Assembly (NCBI GenBank): GCA_964496575.1
Contig: CAZCAC010000103.1
Span: 1 to 30,833, forward strand
Direction of reading: 5' to 3'
DNA from: CAZCAC01 sp964496575
Lineage (GTDB): Bacteria; Planctomycetota; UBA1135; GCA-002686595
Length of the DNA: 30,833 bases
In this document: piece after piece, positions 23,700 to 30,833 of the stretch
Layout of the letters: every line of letters begins with the position of its first letter
Numbering within the stretch: the first letter of the stretch is position 1
Program-made: the position numbers and the translations under genes
The notes under the pieces: model-generated
What the model saw: only the letters and a program-made list of their open reading frames with translations
What the model was told of the DNA's origin: nothing
The model's database searches: none

Positions 23700-25637
23700 A
23701 TGCCCGTATCGATCATGCACCCGCTGGTGCTCATCGCGTCATTCTGCTCACCCCCGTTCCTCGTCGAGGACTGCGCCGGCGTCCGCGCTGTGATCGAGGC
23801 GAGCCGACACGCTGCCGTGGCCGTCGAGGGCGGCTACCGGGCCAGCAACCCCGGACAGCGGTGGACGACGACCTTCGACGGTCGCGGCTTCCCGACGGAA
23901 TCCGACGGACAGGAGGGGGTCGCGCACCGAGCCTACCTCAAGGCCTCCAATGCCGAGGGCAAGACGCCAGACAACAACTACTACGGCGACGTGTTCGGAT
24001 ATGCCGTTTCGCTGTCCGGCGAGACGCTGGTAGTCGGAGCGCCTTTCGAGGCCAGCAGTGCCACTGGGCTCAACGGCGATCAGAGCGACAACAACGCCTC
24101 GAGTGCGGGGGCCGTCTACGTGTTCGTTCGCACTGGCTCGACCTGGACCCAGCAGGCCTATCTCAAGGCCTCCAATCCCGACGCAGACGATTACTTCGGG
24201 ATCTCGGTCTCGGTGTCCGGGGATACGATCGTCGCGGGGGCAATCCAGGAAGCCAGCCAGGCGACCGGGGTGAATGGTGACGAGAGCGACAACAGCGCGT
24301 ACCGCGCCGGCGCCGCCTATGTGTTCGTACGCAACGGAACGACCTGGAGCCAGGAGGCCTACCTCAAGGCCTCCAACGCCGAGGCCCCGACCGCGAGCGA
24401 CCCCAACGGAGACACCTTCGGCTGGAGAGTATCGGTGGATGGCGACACCGTGGTGGTCGGAGCGCCGCTCGAGGACAGCAGCGCCACAGGAGTGAACGGA
24501 GACCAGGGGGACAACAGCGCCGTGGGCGCCGGCGCCGCCTACGTGTTCGTGCGGAACGGAACGACCTGGAGCCAGGAGGCCTATCTCAAGGCCTCCAACG
24601 CCGAGGGCCGCCCCGACAACAGTGCCTTTGGCGATTGGTTCGGCTACTCCGTGTGCCTGTCCGGCGACTCGCTGGTCGTCGGAGCGATGGCGGAGCAGAG
24701 CAACGCCACGGGGGTGAATGGCGACCAGAATGACAACAGCTTGTCCGGTGCCGGCGCCGCGTACGTGTTCGTGAGAGACGGGACGACCTGGACCCAGGAG
24801 GCCTACTTGAAAGCCCCCCAGTCCCTGTCCTGCGCTTTCGGCTTCGCGGTGGCCATGGCCGGCGATCAGGTGGTGGTCGGAGCGAGGTGGGAGAGCTGGG
24901 TCGAGATCCATGCGGGCGCGGCCCACGTGTATGCGCGCAGCGGAACGAGCTGGAGTCACGAATCCTATCTCAGGGCCGGGTATTCCTACTCCAGTGAGTG
25001 GTTCGGCAGCGCCGTCGCGGTGTTCGACGAAGCGGTTGTGGTCGGGGCCCCTGGCGAGGCGGGCGGCTCGACCGGCGTCGGAGGCGACCAGAGCGACAAG
25101 TCCGCCGAGGGGTCGGGCGCGGTCTACGTCTACGACTTCGAACGCTTCCCGCCGGGGACCGGCTTCTGCTTCGGCGACCTGGGCAGTGGCGCCTGCCCGT
25201 GCGGCAACGACAACGACGGGAGCGTCCCCGGTTCCGGCTGTGCCAACGGCGCCTTCGCCTCGGGCGCGCACCTGACCGGGACCGGAATAGAGAGCGTGAG
25301 CGCCGACACCGTGGTCCTCACCACGACCGGGCTGGTGCCGGGCAACCCCTGCCTCTACTTCCAGGCCAACGATGCGCCGAACGGCGGTGCGGGGGTCATC
25401 TTCGGAGACGGGCTGCGCTGCACCGGCGGCGCGCTGATCCGGCTGCAATCGGGGTTCGCCGACGCGTTCGGCGCCTCGGCCACGACCGTCTCCCTCGCCG
25501 AGAGGGGCGGGGTGAAGCCGGGAGACGTCAAGCGCTACCAGTGCTGGTACGGCGACGACTCCGGTGCCCAGCCCTGCGGGGTCGGGGTCAACGACTTCAA
25601 CCTGACGAACGGGTTCGAGATCGCCTGGCTACCGTGA
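23700..25637 (+). CDS. Secreted FG-GAP beta-propeller protein with Cys-rich C-terminal module
   Basis: This 645-aa protein has a hydrophobic N-terminus (about 6-20, MHPLVLIASFCSP) that acts as a signal peptide. About six FG-GAP-type blades of 70-75 aa follow (about 80-480). Each has the form AYLKASN, a spacer, FGxSVSLSGDTLVVGAP, ATGVNGDQSDN, GAAYVFVRNGTTW. Such blades form seven-bladed or smaller propellers used for binding outside the cell. Residues 488-645 are the Cys-rich module, here with FCFGDLGSGACPCGNDND, an extra Cys in NPCLYFQAN and the ending IAWLP. AAAGGAG five bases before ATG 23700 fixes the start against upstream codons. Two adjacent blades are nearly identical in DNA, a sign of recent internal duplication or gene conversion. 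Confidence 0.9.
   Translation: MPVSIMHPLVLIASFCSPPFLVEDCAGVRAVIEASRHAAVAVEGGYRASNPGQRWTTTFDGRGFPTESDGQEGVAHRAYLKASNAEGKTPDNNYYGDVFGYAVSLSGETLVVGAPFEASSATGLNGDQSDNNASSAGAVYVFVRTGSTWTQQAYLKASNPDADDYFGISVSVSGDTIVAGAIQEASQATGVNGDESDNSAYRAGAAYVFVRNGTTWSQEAYLKASNAEAPTASDPNGDTFGWRVSVDGDTVVVGAPLEDSSATGVNGDQGDNSAVGAGAAYVFVRNGTTWSQEAYLKASNAEGRPDNSAFGDWFGYSVCLSGDSLVVGAMAEQSNATGVNGDQNDNSLSGAGAAYVFVRDGTTWTQEAYLKAPQSLSCAFGFAVAMAGDQVVVGARWESWVEIHAGAAHVYARSGTSWSHESYLRAGYSYSSEWFGSAVAVFDEAVVVGAPGEAGGSTGVGGDQSDKSAEGSGAVYVYDFERFPPGTGFCFGDLGSGACPCGNDNDGSVPGSGCANGAFASGAHLTGTGIESVSADTVVLTTTGLVPGNPCLYFQANDAPNGGAGVIFGDGLRCTGGALIRLQSGFADAFGASATTVSLAERGGVKPGDVKRYQCWYGDDSGAQPCGVGVNDFNLTNGFEIAWLP
24306..24606 (+). repeat. 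Two near-identical 79-bp blade repeats (24306-24384 and 24528-24606)
   Basis: The two 79-bp segments start 222 bp (74 codons) apart and differ at about four positions, mostly third codon bases. They encode GAAYVFVRNGTTWSQEAYLK and the following SNAE. More distant copies lie near 24100-24180 and 24755-24815. Confidence 0.85.
25161..25634 (+). repeat. Cys-rich C-terminal module, copy D
   Basis: This fourth copy has eight Cys; the extra one is in NPCLYFQAN. Its middle is the most divergent of the four (NGGAGVIFGDGLRCTGGALI), but both ends are conserved, finishing FNLTNGFEIAWLP. Confidence 0.86.
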
Positions 25638-25766
25638 TATGGATGGGCCGGCAAGCCCTCCATCCCAGCGGTTGACGGGGGCCAGTCGAAACCGAAACCG
25701 CCATCCCGAGCTCGAGTCGGCGAGGCGAGCTTGCCTCGGAGCCGAAAGCCGCGTTGAATCGTCCCC

Positions 25767-27410
25767 ATGCCCCGCCTCAGCACGCGGATCGCCCCTCTGC
25801 TCCTGGCGCTGCTCGCCTGTTCCTCGGAGGACGCACCGTTCGACATTGGCGGCGTCGTTCTCGACGAGCAGGGTCCCGTCGCGGGAGCCGTGGTCCGTGT
25901 GGGGGAGCGGCACCGGACGGCGCGCACGGACGACGAGGGCCGCTTCTCGTGTCCGACCGGGCTCGAATCGGGCGAGGTCGTCGTGTCGGCCTTCGCGGAG
26001 GGCTACTTCATCAGCCGGGTGGGGCCCGTCACGGTGGGCACGAACGGCCTCGAGATCCGCCTGCTCCCCGTGGCCGGGTCGGACGACCCGGGCTACGACT
26101 GGGTCTCGAGCTACGCCCGCCACGGGGACCCGGAGAGCTGCGAGACCTGCCACAGCGATGCGGGAGGGACGATGCCCTTCGACGAGTGGGCGCGAGACGC
26201 CCACGCCGGCGCCGCGAAGAACCCGCGCTTCCTGAACATGTACGAGGGGACCGACCACCTCGGCCGCCGCAGCCCCGAGACCCGCTTCGTCACCCGGCCC
26301 GACTACGGGCGCACCGCCCTGCCGCCGGACTCCTCCCGTCCGTACCACGGCCCCGGCTATCGCCTCGACTGGCCCGAGACCGCCGGCAACTGCGCCACCT
26401 GTCACGCCCCGGCGGCGGCCGTACGCGAGCCGTACGGCACTCACCCCGCCCTCGTGGACGAGGCGAGCGCCGAGGGGGTCTCGTGCGACTTCTGCCACAA
26501 GATCTCCGGGATCGTGCTCGACCCGAAGACCGGCCTGCCCCATCCCCACCGCACCGGGGTGCTGTCCTACGAGCTCCATCGCCCACCCGAGGGACACCAG
26601 TACTTCGCCAGCCCCTACGAGGAGACCCGGGATGGCGGCAGCTACGCGCCGATCCTGCGAAGGAGTCAGTTCTGCGCGCCCTGCCACCACGCAGCGTTCT
26701 GGGGCACGGTGGTCTACGACTCCTACGGCGAGTGGCTGGCCAGCGACTACGCCGATCCGGACACGGGCCAGACCTGTCAGGACTGCCACATGAAGCCGCG
26801 GGGGCACACCATGTTCGCCCCCGCGGAGAAGGGTGGCGTCGCCCACTCGCCCGAGAGCGTCCACAGCCACGACATGTCGATCGGTCCGCTCCTGACCGAG
26901 GCGGCCAGCCTGGACGTCTCCGCCCGCATCCGCGACGGGGTCCTCGACGTGGAGGTCCGCCTGACCAACGACCGCACGGGTCACCATCTCCCCACCGGGA
27001 CGCCCCTGCGCCACCTCATCCTCGTGGTCACGGCGACGGACGGCGCGGAGCAGCCGCTTCGCCAGCTCGACGGCCCCCGCAATCCCGACTGGAGCGGGGA
27101 GCTCGCGGGCACACCCGGCAAGACCTACGCCCGGGTCCTCGAAGACGCCTGGCTCGGCACCTCGCCCACGGCCGCGTACTGGAACCCGACCCGCCCGCTC
27201 GAGGACAGCCGCCTGGCGGCCGGATCGAGCGACACCAGCCGCTACCGCTTCTCGGCCCCCGGTGTGGGAGAGGCGGCGCTGGCGGTTCGGCTCTGGTACC
27301 GGCGTGCCTTCGCGGAGCTCGCCCGACAGAAGGGCTGGGAGGTGAGCGACACCCTCATGGAAGAGGTGATCACTCCGGTGTACGCTCCGAGCATCCGAGA
27401 CAGGAGGTGA
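25767..27410 (+). CDS. Pentaheme cytochrome c lipoprotein
   Basis: This 547-aa predicted lipoprotein has signal peptide and lipobox LLAC with Cys18. A carboxypeptidase-regulatory-like beta-sandwich follows (about 25-100). The electron-transfer part holds five CxxCH heme sites: CETCH 125-129, CATCH 209-213, CDFCH 240-244, CAPCH 303-307 and CQDCH 337-341. The wide spacing and the GVSCDFCHK and QTCQDCHM contexts resemble the cytochrome c554/multiheme oxidoreductase-like class, though no exact family is claimed. A C-terminal beta region follows (about 375-530), with TNDRTGHHLPTGTPLRHLIL, a pattern I associate with this type of multiheme protein. The ATG at 25767 directly begins the lipoprotein signal. 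The stop at 27410 lies 5 bp before the next gene, with that gene's ribosome site overlapping the last codons. An envelope electron-transfer role is likely; partner and substrate are not in the window. Confidence 0.9.
   Translation: MPRLSTRIAPLLLALLACSSEDAPFDIGGVVLDEQGPVAGAVVRVGERHRTARTDDEGRFSCPTGLESGEVVVSAFAEGYFISRVGPVTVGTNGLEIRLLPVAGSDDPGYDWVSSYARHGDPESCETCHSDAGGTMPFDEWARDAHAGAAKNPRFLNMYEGTDHLGRRSPETRFVTRPDYGRTALPPDSSRPYHGPGYRLDWPETAGNCATCHAPAAAVREPYGTHPALVDEASAEGVSCDFCHKISGIVLDPKTGLPHPHRTGVLSYELHRPPEGHQYFASPYEETRDGGSYAPILRRSQFCAPCHHAAFWGTVVYDSYGEWLASDYADPDTGQTCQDCHMKPRGHTMFAPAEKGGVAHSPESVHSHDMSIGPLLTEAASLDVSARIRDGVLDVEVRLTNDRTGHHLPTGTPLRHLILVVTATDGAEQPLRQLDGPRNPDWSGELAGTPGKTYARVLEDAWLGTSPTAAYWNPTRPLEDSRLAAGSSDTSRYRFSAPGVGEAALAVRLWYRRAFAELARQKGWEVSDTLMEEVITPVYAPSIRDRR
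27402..27407 (+). promoter_or_regulatory. Shine-Dalgarno AGGAGG overlapping the cytochrome gene end
   Basis: AGGAGG encodes the last two Arg codons of the cytochrome and lies eight bases before ATG 27416. It fixes the start of the propeller lipoprotein and indicates an operon with coupled translation. Confidence 0.9.
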
Positions 27411-27415
27411 TTCTC

Positions 27416-29572
27416 ATGCGCGAAGCGTGCCTGACGTTTCTGATGGTGGCGACCGTACTCGGCTGTTCGGGGGGCTCGGGCGGGGGCGGTGGTGACGACG
27501 GCAGCGACGACGTGATCGAGGATCCGGTCGGGCAGTGGATCTGGCTGGGCGGCCCGACCGGGGGGCTGGGCTACGACATCCGCATGCACCCGGACGATCC
27601 GGACATCATGTACGTCACCGACGCCCTGGCCGGCGTCTTCACGAGCGAGGACGGCGGCGCGTCCTGGTCCCCGGTCAACCAGGGGATCACGGCGCGCTCC
27701 GGGGAATCGAATGACAGCATCCCCTCCTTCTGTGTGACCATCGACCCCCACGACCCCGACATCCTCTGGGCCGGCACCCTGGATCAACGCGGCGTGTTCA
27801 AGTCGATCGACGGGGGGACGACCTGGACGAGCAAGGAGCAGGGCATCGTGGAAGAGACCGGGGTGACCTTCCGCGGCTTCGCCGTGGATCCCTGGTCCTC
27901 GGACACCGTGTACGCCGCCGGGGAGATCGCCTCGTGGGCCTGGGCCGGCGAGGAGCGCAGGACTTCCACCGGCGACATGACCCAGGGCTTCGTCTACCGG
28001 ACGACCGACGGCGGTGAGAGCTGGTCCGCCATCTGGCGCGGAGACAACCTCGCCCGCTACGTCCTCATCCATCCGGCGAACCCGGACGTCCTCTACGTCT
28101 CCACCGGGATCTTCGATCGGGACGCCGCCAATTCGGCGCTGGACGGTTCCACGCCGGGGGGCGTGGGCGTCCTGAAGAGCACCGACGGGGGCGACAACTG
28201 GGCGCAGGTCAACAACGGCCTGGGGAACCTCTTCGTCGGCTCACTCGTCATGCACCCGACCGATCCACAGACTCTGCTGGCCGGGGTCGGGGCCGGCGAG
28301 TACCTCGTGGGCAGCGGGGTCTACCTGACCACCGACGGGGCCGCGTCCTGGCAGCACGTCCTCGCGGACGACACCATCGTCTCGGTGGAGTTCGCCCCCT
28401 CCGATCCCAGCGTCGCCTATGCCGGCAGCTTCAACAGCGTGTACCGCAGCGACGACGGCGGCCAGAACTGGACCAAGCTGAACGTGGGGGATTCCTGGGG
28501 GCCGCCCAACAAACGCGCCGGCCACCCGATCGACTTCCAGGTGGACCCGTACGACGCCTTCCGGGTCTTCGCCAACAACTACGGCGGCGGGAACTTCCTG
28601 TCCACCGACGGCGGCCTCACCTGGACCGACGCCAGCAAGGGCTACACCGGCTCGGGTGTGCTCGCGCTGACGGTCGACGCGGCCGATGCCAAGCGCTTCG
28701 TGGCCGGGGTGCACAGCGGCATCTACCTGTCCAGCGACTCGGGCCAGAGCTGGACCAGCCTGTTGCCCAAGGGCGGGTGGCAGACCGTGGCGCTCGATCC
28801 TACGAACGGCGACAACCTCATCGGAGCCACCGGGGATGGCGTCCTGAAGCGCAGCACCGACGGGGGGAGCGTCTGGGCCGACGTCCTGACGGCGCCGATC
28901 GACGTGAGCACCTGGCGGGGGACCCGGTTCGTGCCCGGCAACACCTCGATCGTCTACACGGGTCTGGGTTCACTCAACCTCCCCGACATCGGGTCCGTGG
29001 ATCCGGGGGGCGGCGGGGTGTACCGCTCCGCCGACAGCGGCGCCTCCTGGAGTCAGGCGAACGACGCCACCTCGGCCGATGCGAACGTTCGCGACCTCGC
29101 CGTCTCCCAGGACGGCCAGACGGTCTACGCCGCCACCACGAACAGCGGAGTGCTCAAGACCACGAATGGAGGGGTGGCCTGGTCGGAGACGAACAGCGGT
29201 CTGCCGAGCGCGATGTTCATCTCCATCGCGATCGCCCCCGGCAGCCCGCAGCTCGTCCTGGCCGGAACCTTCATGTCGGGCCTCTACCGGAGCAGCGACG
29301 GCGGTGCGAGCTGGCAAGCCGCTGCGACCGGCGTTCCCGCCGAGGCGACGATCAGGGCGATCGTCTTCTCGCCGACAGACGCCTCCCTGGTATTTGCAGC
29401 CGACTCCCGTAGCGGCGCCTACCGGTCCGCCGACGGGGGCCTCACGTGGGAGCAGTACAACACCGGCCTGCTGAACCGCTCCATCCTCAGTCTCGCCATC
29501 TCCTCCGATGGCCAGACCCTCTACGCCGGCACGGACGGCTCCGGGGCCTACCGCATGCGGGTGTCCGAGTAG
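27416..29572 (+). CDS. Asp-box (BNR) beta-propeller lipoprotein
   Basis: This 718-aa protein has a lipoprotein signal peptide (lipobox VLGC, Cys17) followed by a Gly/Ser/Asp linker (18-33). The rest is built of about thirteen Asp-box type repeats, S/T-x-D-G-G-x-x-W, such as SEDGGASWSPVNQG, SIDGGTTWTSKEQG, TTDGGESWSAIWRG, STDGGLTWTDASKG and SSDGGASWQAAATG. They alternate with HPDDPDIMYV or DPHDPDILWAG strands. This is the sortilin/Ycf48/BNR-like propeller fold; the number of repeats suggests one large or two propellers. No sialidase catalytic residues (RIP motif) are present, so a binding or assembly role is more likely than glycosidase activity. It starts six bases after the cytochrome stop, so it probably works with the cytochrome on the cell envelope, for example as a scaffold or partner-binding subunit. 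Confidence 0.9.
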   Translation: MREACLTFLMVATVLGCSGGSGGGGGDDGSDDVIEDPVGQWIWLGGPTGGLGYDIRMHPDDPDIMYVTDALAGVFTSEDGGASWSPVNQGITARSGESNDSIPSFCVTIDPHDPDILWAGTLDQRGVFKSIDGGTTWTSKEQGIVEETGVTFRGFAVDPWSSDTVYAAGEIASWAWAGEERRTSTGDMTQGFVYRTTDGGESWSAIWRGDNLARYVLIHPANPDVLYVSTGIFDRDAANSALDGSTPGGVGVLKSTDGGDNWAQVNNGLGNLFVGSLVMHPTDPQTLLAGVGAGEYLVGSGVYLTTDGAASWQHVLADDTIVSVEFAPSDPSVAYAGSFNSVYRSDDGGQNWTKLNVGDSWGPPNKRAGHPIDFQVDPYDAFRVFANNYGGGNFLSTDGGLTWTDASKGYTGSGVLALTVDAADAKRFVAGVHSGIYLSSDSGQSWTSLLPKGGWQTVALDPTNGDNLIGATGDGVLKRSTDGGSVWADVLTAPIDVSTWRGTRFVPGNTSIVYTGLGSLNLPDIGSVDPGGGGVYRSADSGASWSQANDATSADANVRDLAVSQDGQTVYAATTNSGVLKTTNGGVAWSETNSGLPSAMFISIAIAPGSPQLVLAGTFMSGLYRSSDGGASWQAAATGVPAEATIRAIVFSPTDASLVFAADSRSGAYRSADGGLTWEQYNTGLLNRSILSLAISSDGQTLYAGTDGSGAYRMRVSE

Positions 29573-29690
29573 ATCGTCCGGCCCCGCTGGAGGACTCGCC
29601 CTCTACTGCACTGATCGCGACCGAAATCCGCGCCGTCTGTACGAGCCTGGTCGCTGATCGTGCCGTAGCGAAGGTTCGGTAGTGCTCTTC

Positions 29691-29714
29691 CCATCGGGCG
29701 GTTTCGCCCGGTGG
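29691..29714. other. 10-bp stem hairpin with GTTT loop
   Basis: CCATCGGGCG-GTTT-CGCCCGGTGG forms a ten-base-pair stem with one G-U pair and a four-base loop, 119 bp after the BNR gene stop. It has no T-run on either side, so it is not a classical intrinsic terminator. It could end transcription in a T-run-independent way or be part of a leader RNA. Confidence 0.45.
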
Positions 29715-29747
29715 CCCGGCTCCAACGGCATCGAGACCGAGCAGCCT

Positions 29748-29762
29748 CCACCCGTCGGGTGG
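29748..29762. other. Second GC-rich inverted repeat
   Basis: CCACCCG-T-CGGGTGG is a perfect inverted repeat. As RNA it gives a six-pair stem with a three-base loop, extendable by AGC/GCT across a bulge. It lies 33 bp after the first hairpin. Confidence 0.4.
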
Positions 29763-29928
29763 CTGACCTATCCTCTTCGGGATCGACTCGGCGTGTTTCG
29801 TGGGAAGGTGACGAGAGTACCAGTTACCCATCCCACGCGATCGTCTAGTTCATCACTGAAGAGAGAACAGCACAGTTCCTTGGTTTTCCCGATTCCTCGG
29901 AGCTCGAGGAGAGGAGAATTCACTCGGT

Positions 29929-30833
29929 ATGAAAGGTCCCCGGTCCCTGCATCGTTTCGCCTTCATCGTGGCGACGTCCCTCGCCGTGTCCGACATCCTG
30001 CCGGCACAGACGCAGACGCACGCCCTCTCCCCGGCGGATAGCGTCAGTGGAGATTTCTTCAGTCATGCGATCTCTCTCGGCGGAGATAGAGCGCTCATCG
30101 GAACCTACAAGCATTCACACGTGGGGAGCTTCGTCGGTGCTGCCTACGTCTTCGACGTGGTCACCGGGCAGGAGCTACTGGAGCTCGGAGCCTCCGACGG
30201 CGCGTCAGGGCATTCCTTCGGCCGCTCCGTAGCGACCGACGGCGTGCGCGCCCTGGTGGGTGCGAGCTCGAATCCCACCATTCTCGGCGGCGGGTCGGCG
30301 TACATCTTCGATCTGGCCAGCGGGATGGAGCTGCACAAGCTCTGGGCGAGCGATGGCGTCGTCGGCGACTCCTACGGCGGTGCAGTGGCGATCGCCGGTC
30401 CCCATGCGGCCGTCGGAGCTCCACAGGCGGACCTGCTCGTCAGTCCTCCGGGCTCCGTCTACGTGTACGACACGGCCAGCGCCCAGCAGCTCTACAAGTT
30501 GCAACCTTCTGACTCGATGTGGTCGGACCGCTTTGGCTGGACGGTGGCCATCAGCGGGGAGAAGATGATCGTTGGTGCCTACCTGCACTCGGGGAGCAGC
30601 ACGCTCTCCGGGTCGGCCTACATCTTCGACCTGGCCACGGGGAGCGAGTTGCACAAGCTCACCCCATCGTCCGCCGGGATGGTGAACTACTTCGGGTACA
30701 GCGTCGCCATCGACGGCAACTTCGCGGCCGTCGGCGCACCAGAATCCAATTCGGTCTTCGTGTTCGCCGTGGACACCGGCCAGCAGATCGTGAAGCTCAC
30801 GGCTCCCGACAGCGTGCTGGGGGACTACTTCGG
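29929..30833 (+). CDS. Exported FG-GAP-like beta-propeller protein (3' end outside the window)
   Basis: The frame runs open from ATG 29929 to the window edge, giving 301 aa of an incomplete protein. Residues 1 to about 26 form a signal peptide (FAFIVATSLAVSDILPAQ). At least five FG-GAP-type blades of 50-55 aa follow, each with the pattern GDxFGxSVAIxGxxAxVGAP, then GSAYIFDLATGxELHKL. Examples are HSFGRSVATDGVRALVGAS, DRFGWTVAISGEKMIVGAY and NYFGYSVAIDGNFAAVGAP; a further blade begins at the edge. The blades are shorter than in the FG-GAP gene at 23700 and of a different subtype, so the two genes are not recent duplicates. GAGGAG (29911-29916) lies twelve bases before the ATG. Whether it also ends in a Cys-rich module cannot be seen. 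Confidence 0.88.
   Translation, partial: MKGPRSLHRFAFIVATSLAVSDILPAQTQTHALSPADSVSGDFFSHAISLGGDRALIGTYKHSHVGSFVGAAYVFDVVTGQELLELGASDGASGHSFGRSVATDGVRALVGASSNPTILGGGSAYIFDLASGMELHKLWASDGVVGDSYGGAVAIAGPHAAVGAPQADLLVSPPGSVYVYDTASAQQLYKLQPSDSMWSDRFGWTVAISGEKMIVGAYLHSGSSTLSGSAYIFDLATGSELHKLTPSSAGMVNYFGYSVAIDGNFAAVGAPESNSVFVFAVDTGQQIVKLTAPDSVLGDYF

Larger units (their letters stand above)
29573..29928. other. 356-bp intergenic region with two GC-rich hairpins
   Basis: No gene is supported between the BNR lipoprotein and the next propeller gene. The region holds two strong inverted repeats, at 29691-29714 and 29748-29762. A small third one, CCTCG-GAGCT-CGAGG at 29895-29909, lies just before the GAGGAG ribosome site (29911-29916) of the next gene. 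Confidence 0.6.

Noticed and set aside
23748..25448. Open frame of 566 codons on the - strand opposite the FG-GAP gene
   Set aside because: It mirrors the blade repeats of the + strand gene and has no signal peptide or motif of its own.
25629..27014. Open frame of 461 codons on the - strand opposite the cytochrome gene
   Set aside because: The + strand carries five CxxCH motifs and a lipobox; the opposite frame has only biased composition.
27416..29572. Sialidase activity for the Asp-box protein
   Set aside because: Asp-boxes are structural. No RIP/FRIP motif or catalytic Arg triad context was seen.
1..30833. CRISPR arrays, insertion sequences, prophage, tRNA or rRNA genes
   Set aside because: No regularly spaced short repeats, transposase or integrase motifs, or recognisable tRNA/rRNA segments were found by reading; small RNAs cannot be excluded.

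Overview
The window is GC-rich bacterial chromosome, densely coded and dominated by exported proteins. I infer a marine or aquatic member of the Planctomycetota. The grounds are a Cys-rich C-terminal module opening CFGDPGSGTPCPCGNDNDG, which I recall mainly from large-genome planctomycetes, a proline-rich HEAT-repeat secreted protein, an S1 sulfatase, a GH29 fucosidase and giant multi-domain surface proteins. This placement comes from memory of families, not from a search. No tRNA, rRNA, CRISPR array, transposase or phage gene was found.

Layout. Block 1 (61-4927, + strand): secreted S1 sulfatase; a palindromic operator; a MarR-GNAT fusion regulator followed 20 bp later by an S41-type protease-like exported protein; then a gene remnant that has lost its 5' part but keeps the Cys-rich C-terminal module. 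Block 2 (4935-22057, - strand): proline-rich HEAT protein; a 354-aa exported protein of unknown family, translationally coupled to a 1934-aa surface protein (carboxypeptidase-regulatory, PPC-like, Ca-binding-like, CARDB and Ig-like segments); a Spondin_N protein; a LamG protein; a cytoplasmic MreB-like protein with a degenerate nucleotide pocket; a right-handed beta-helix protein; and a GH29 alpha-L-fucosidase with F5/8-type C regions. Block 3 (22169-30833, + strand): a YcaQ/AlkZ-like DNA glycosylase divergent from the fucosidase; an FG-GAP beta-propeller protein carrying the Cys-rich module; a tight two-gene operon of a pentaheme cytochrome c lipoprotein and an Asp-box (BNR) beta-propeller lipoprotein; and a second FG-GAP-like propeller gene running off the right edge.

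How it fits together. At least twelve of the seventeen genes encode exported proteins. The unifying signal is a roughly 160-aa C-terminal module found in four proteins with unrelated N-terminal parts (ThuA-like tail remnant, LamG, beta-helix, FG-GAP propeller), always ending exactly at the stop codon with W-x-P. A shorter module on the Spondin protein ends the same way (QxWxRxP, then TNGxE, then a final Pro). I infer a lineage-specific C-terminal sorting or surface-attachment system, analogous in logic to type IX CTDs or PEP-CTERM but without an LPXTG or PEP signal or a terminal TM helix. No export or sorting machinery gene lies in the window, so the function of the module remains an inference.
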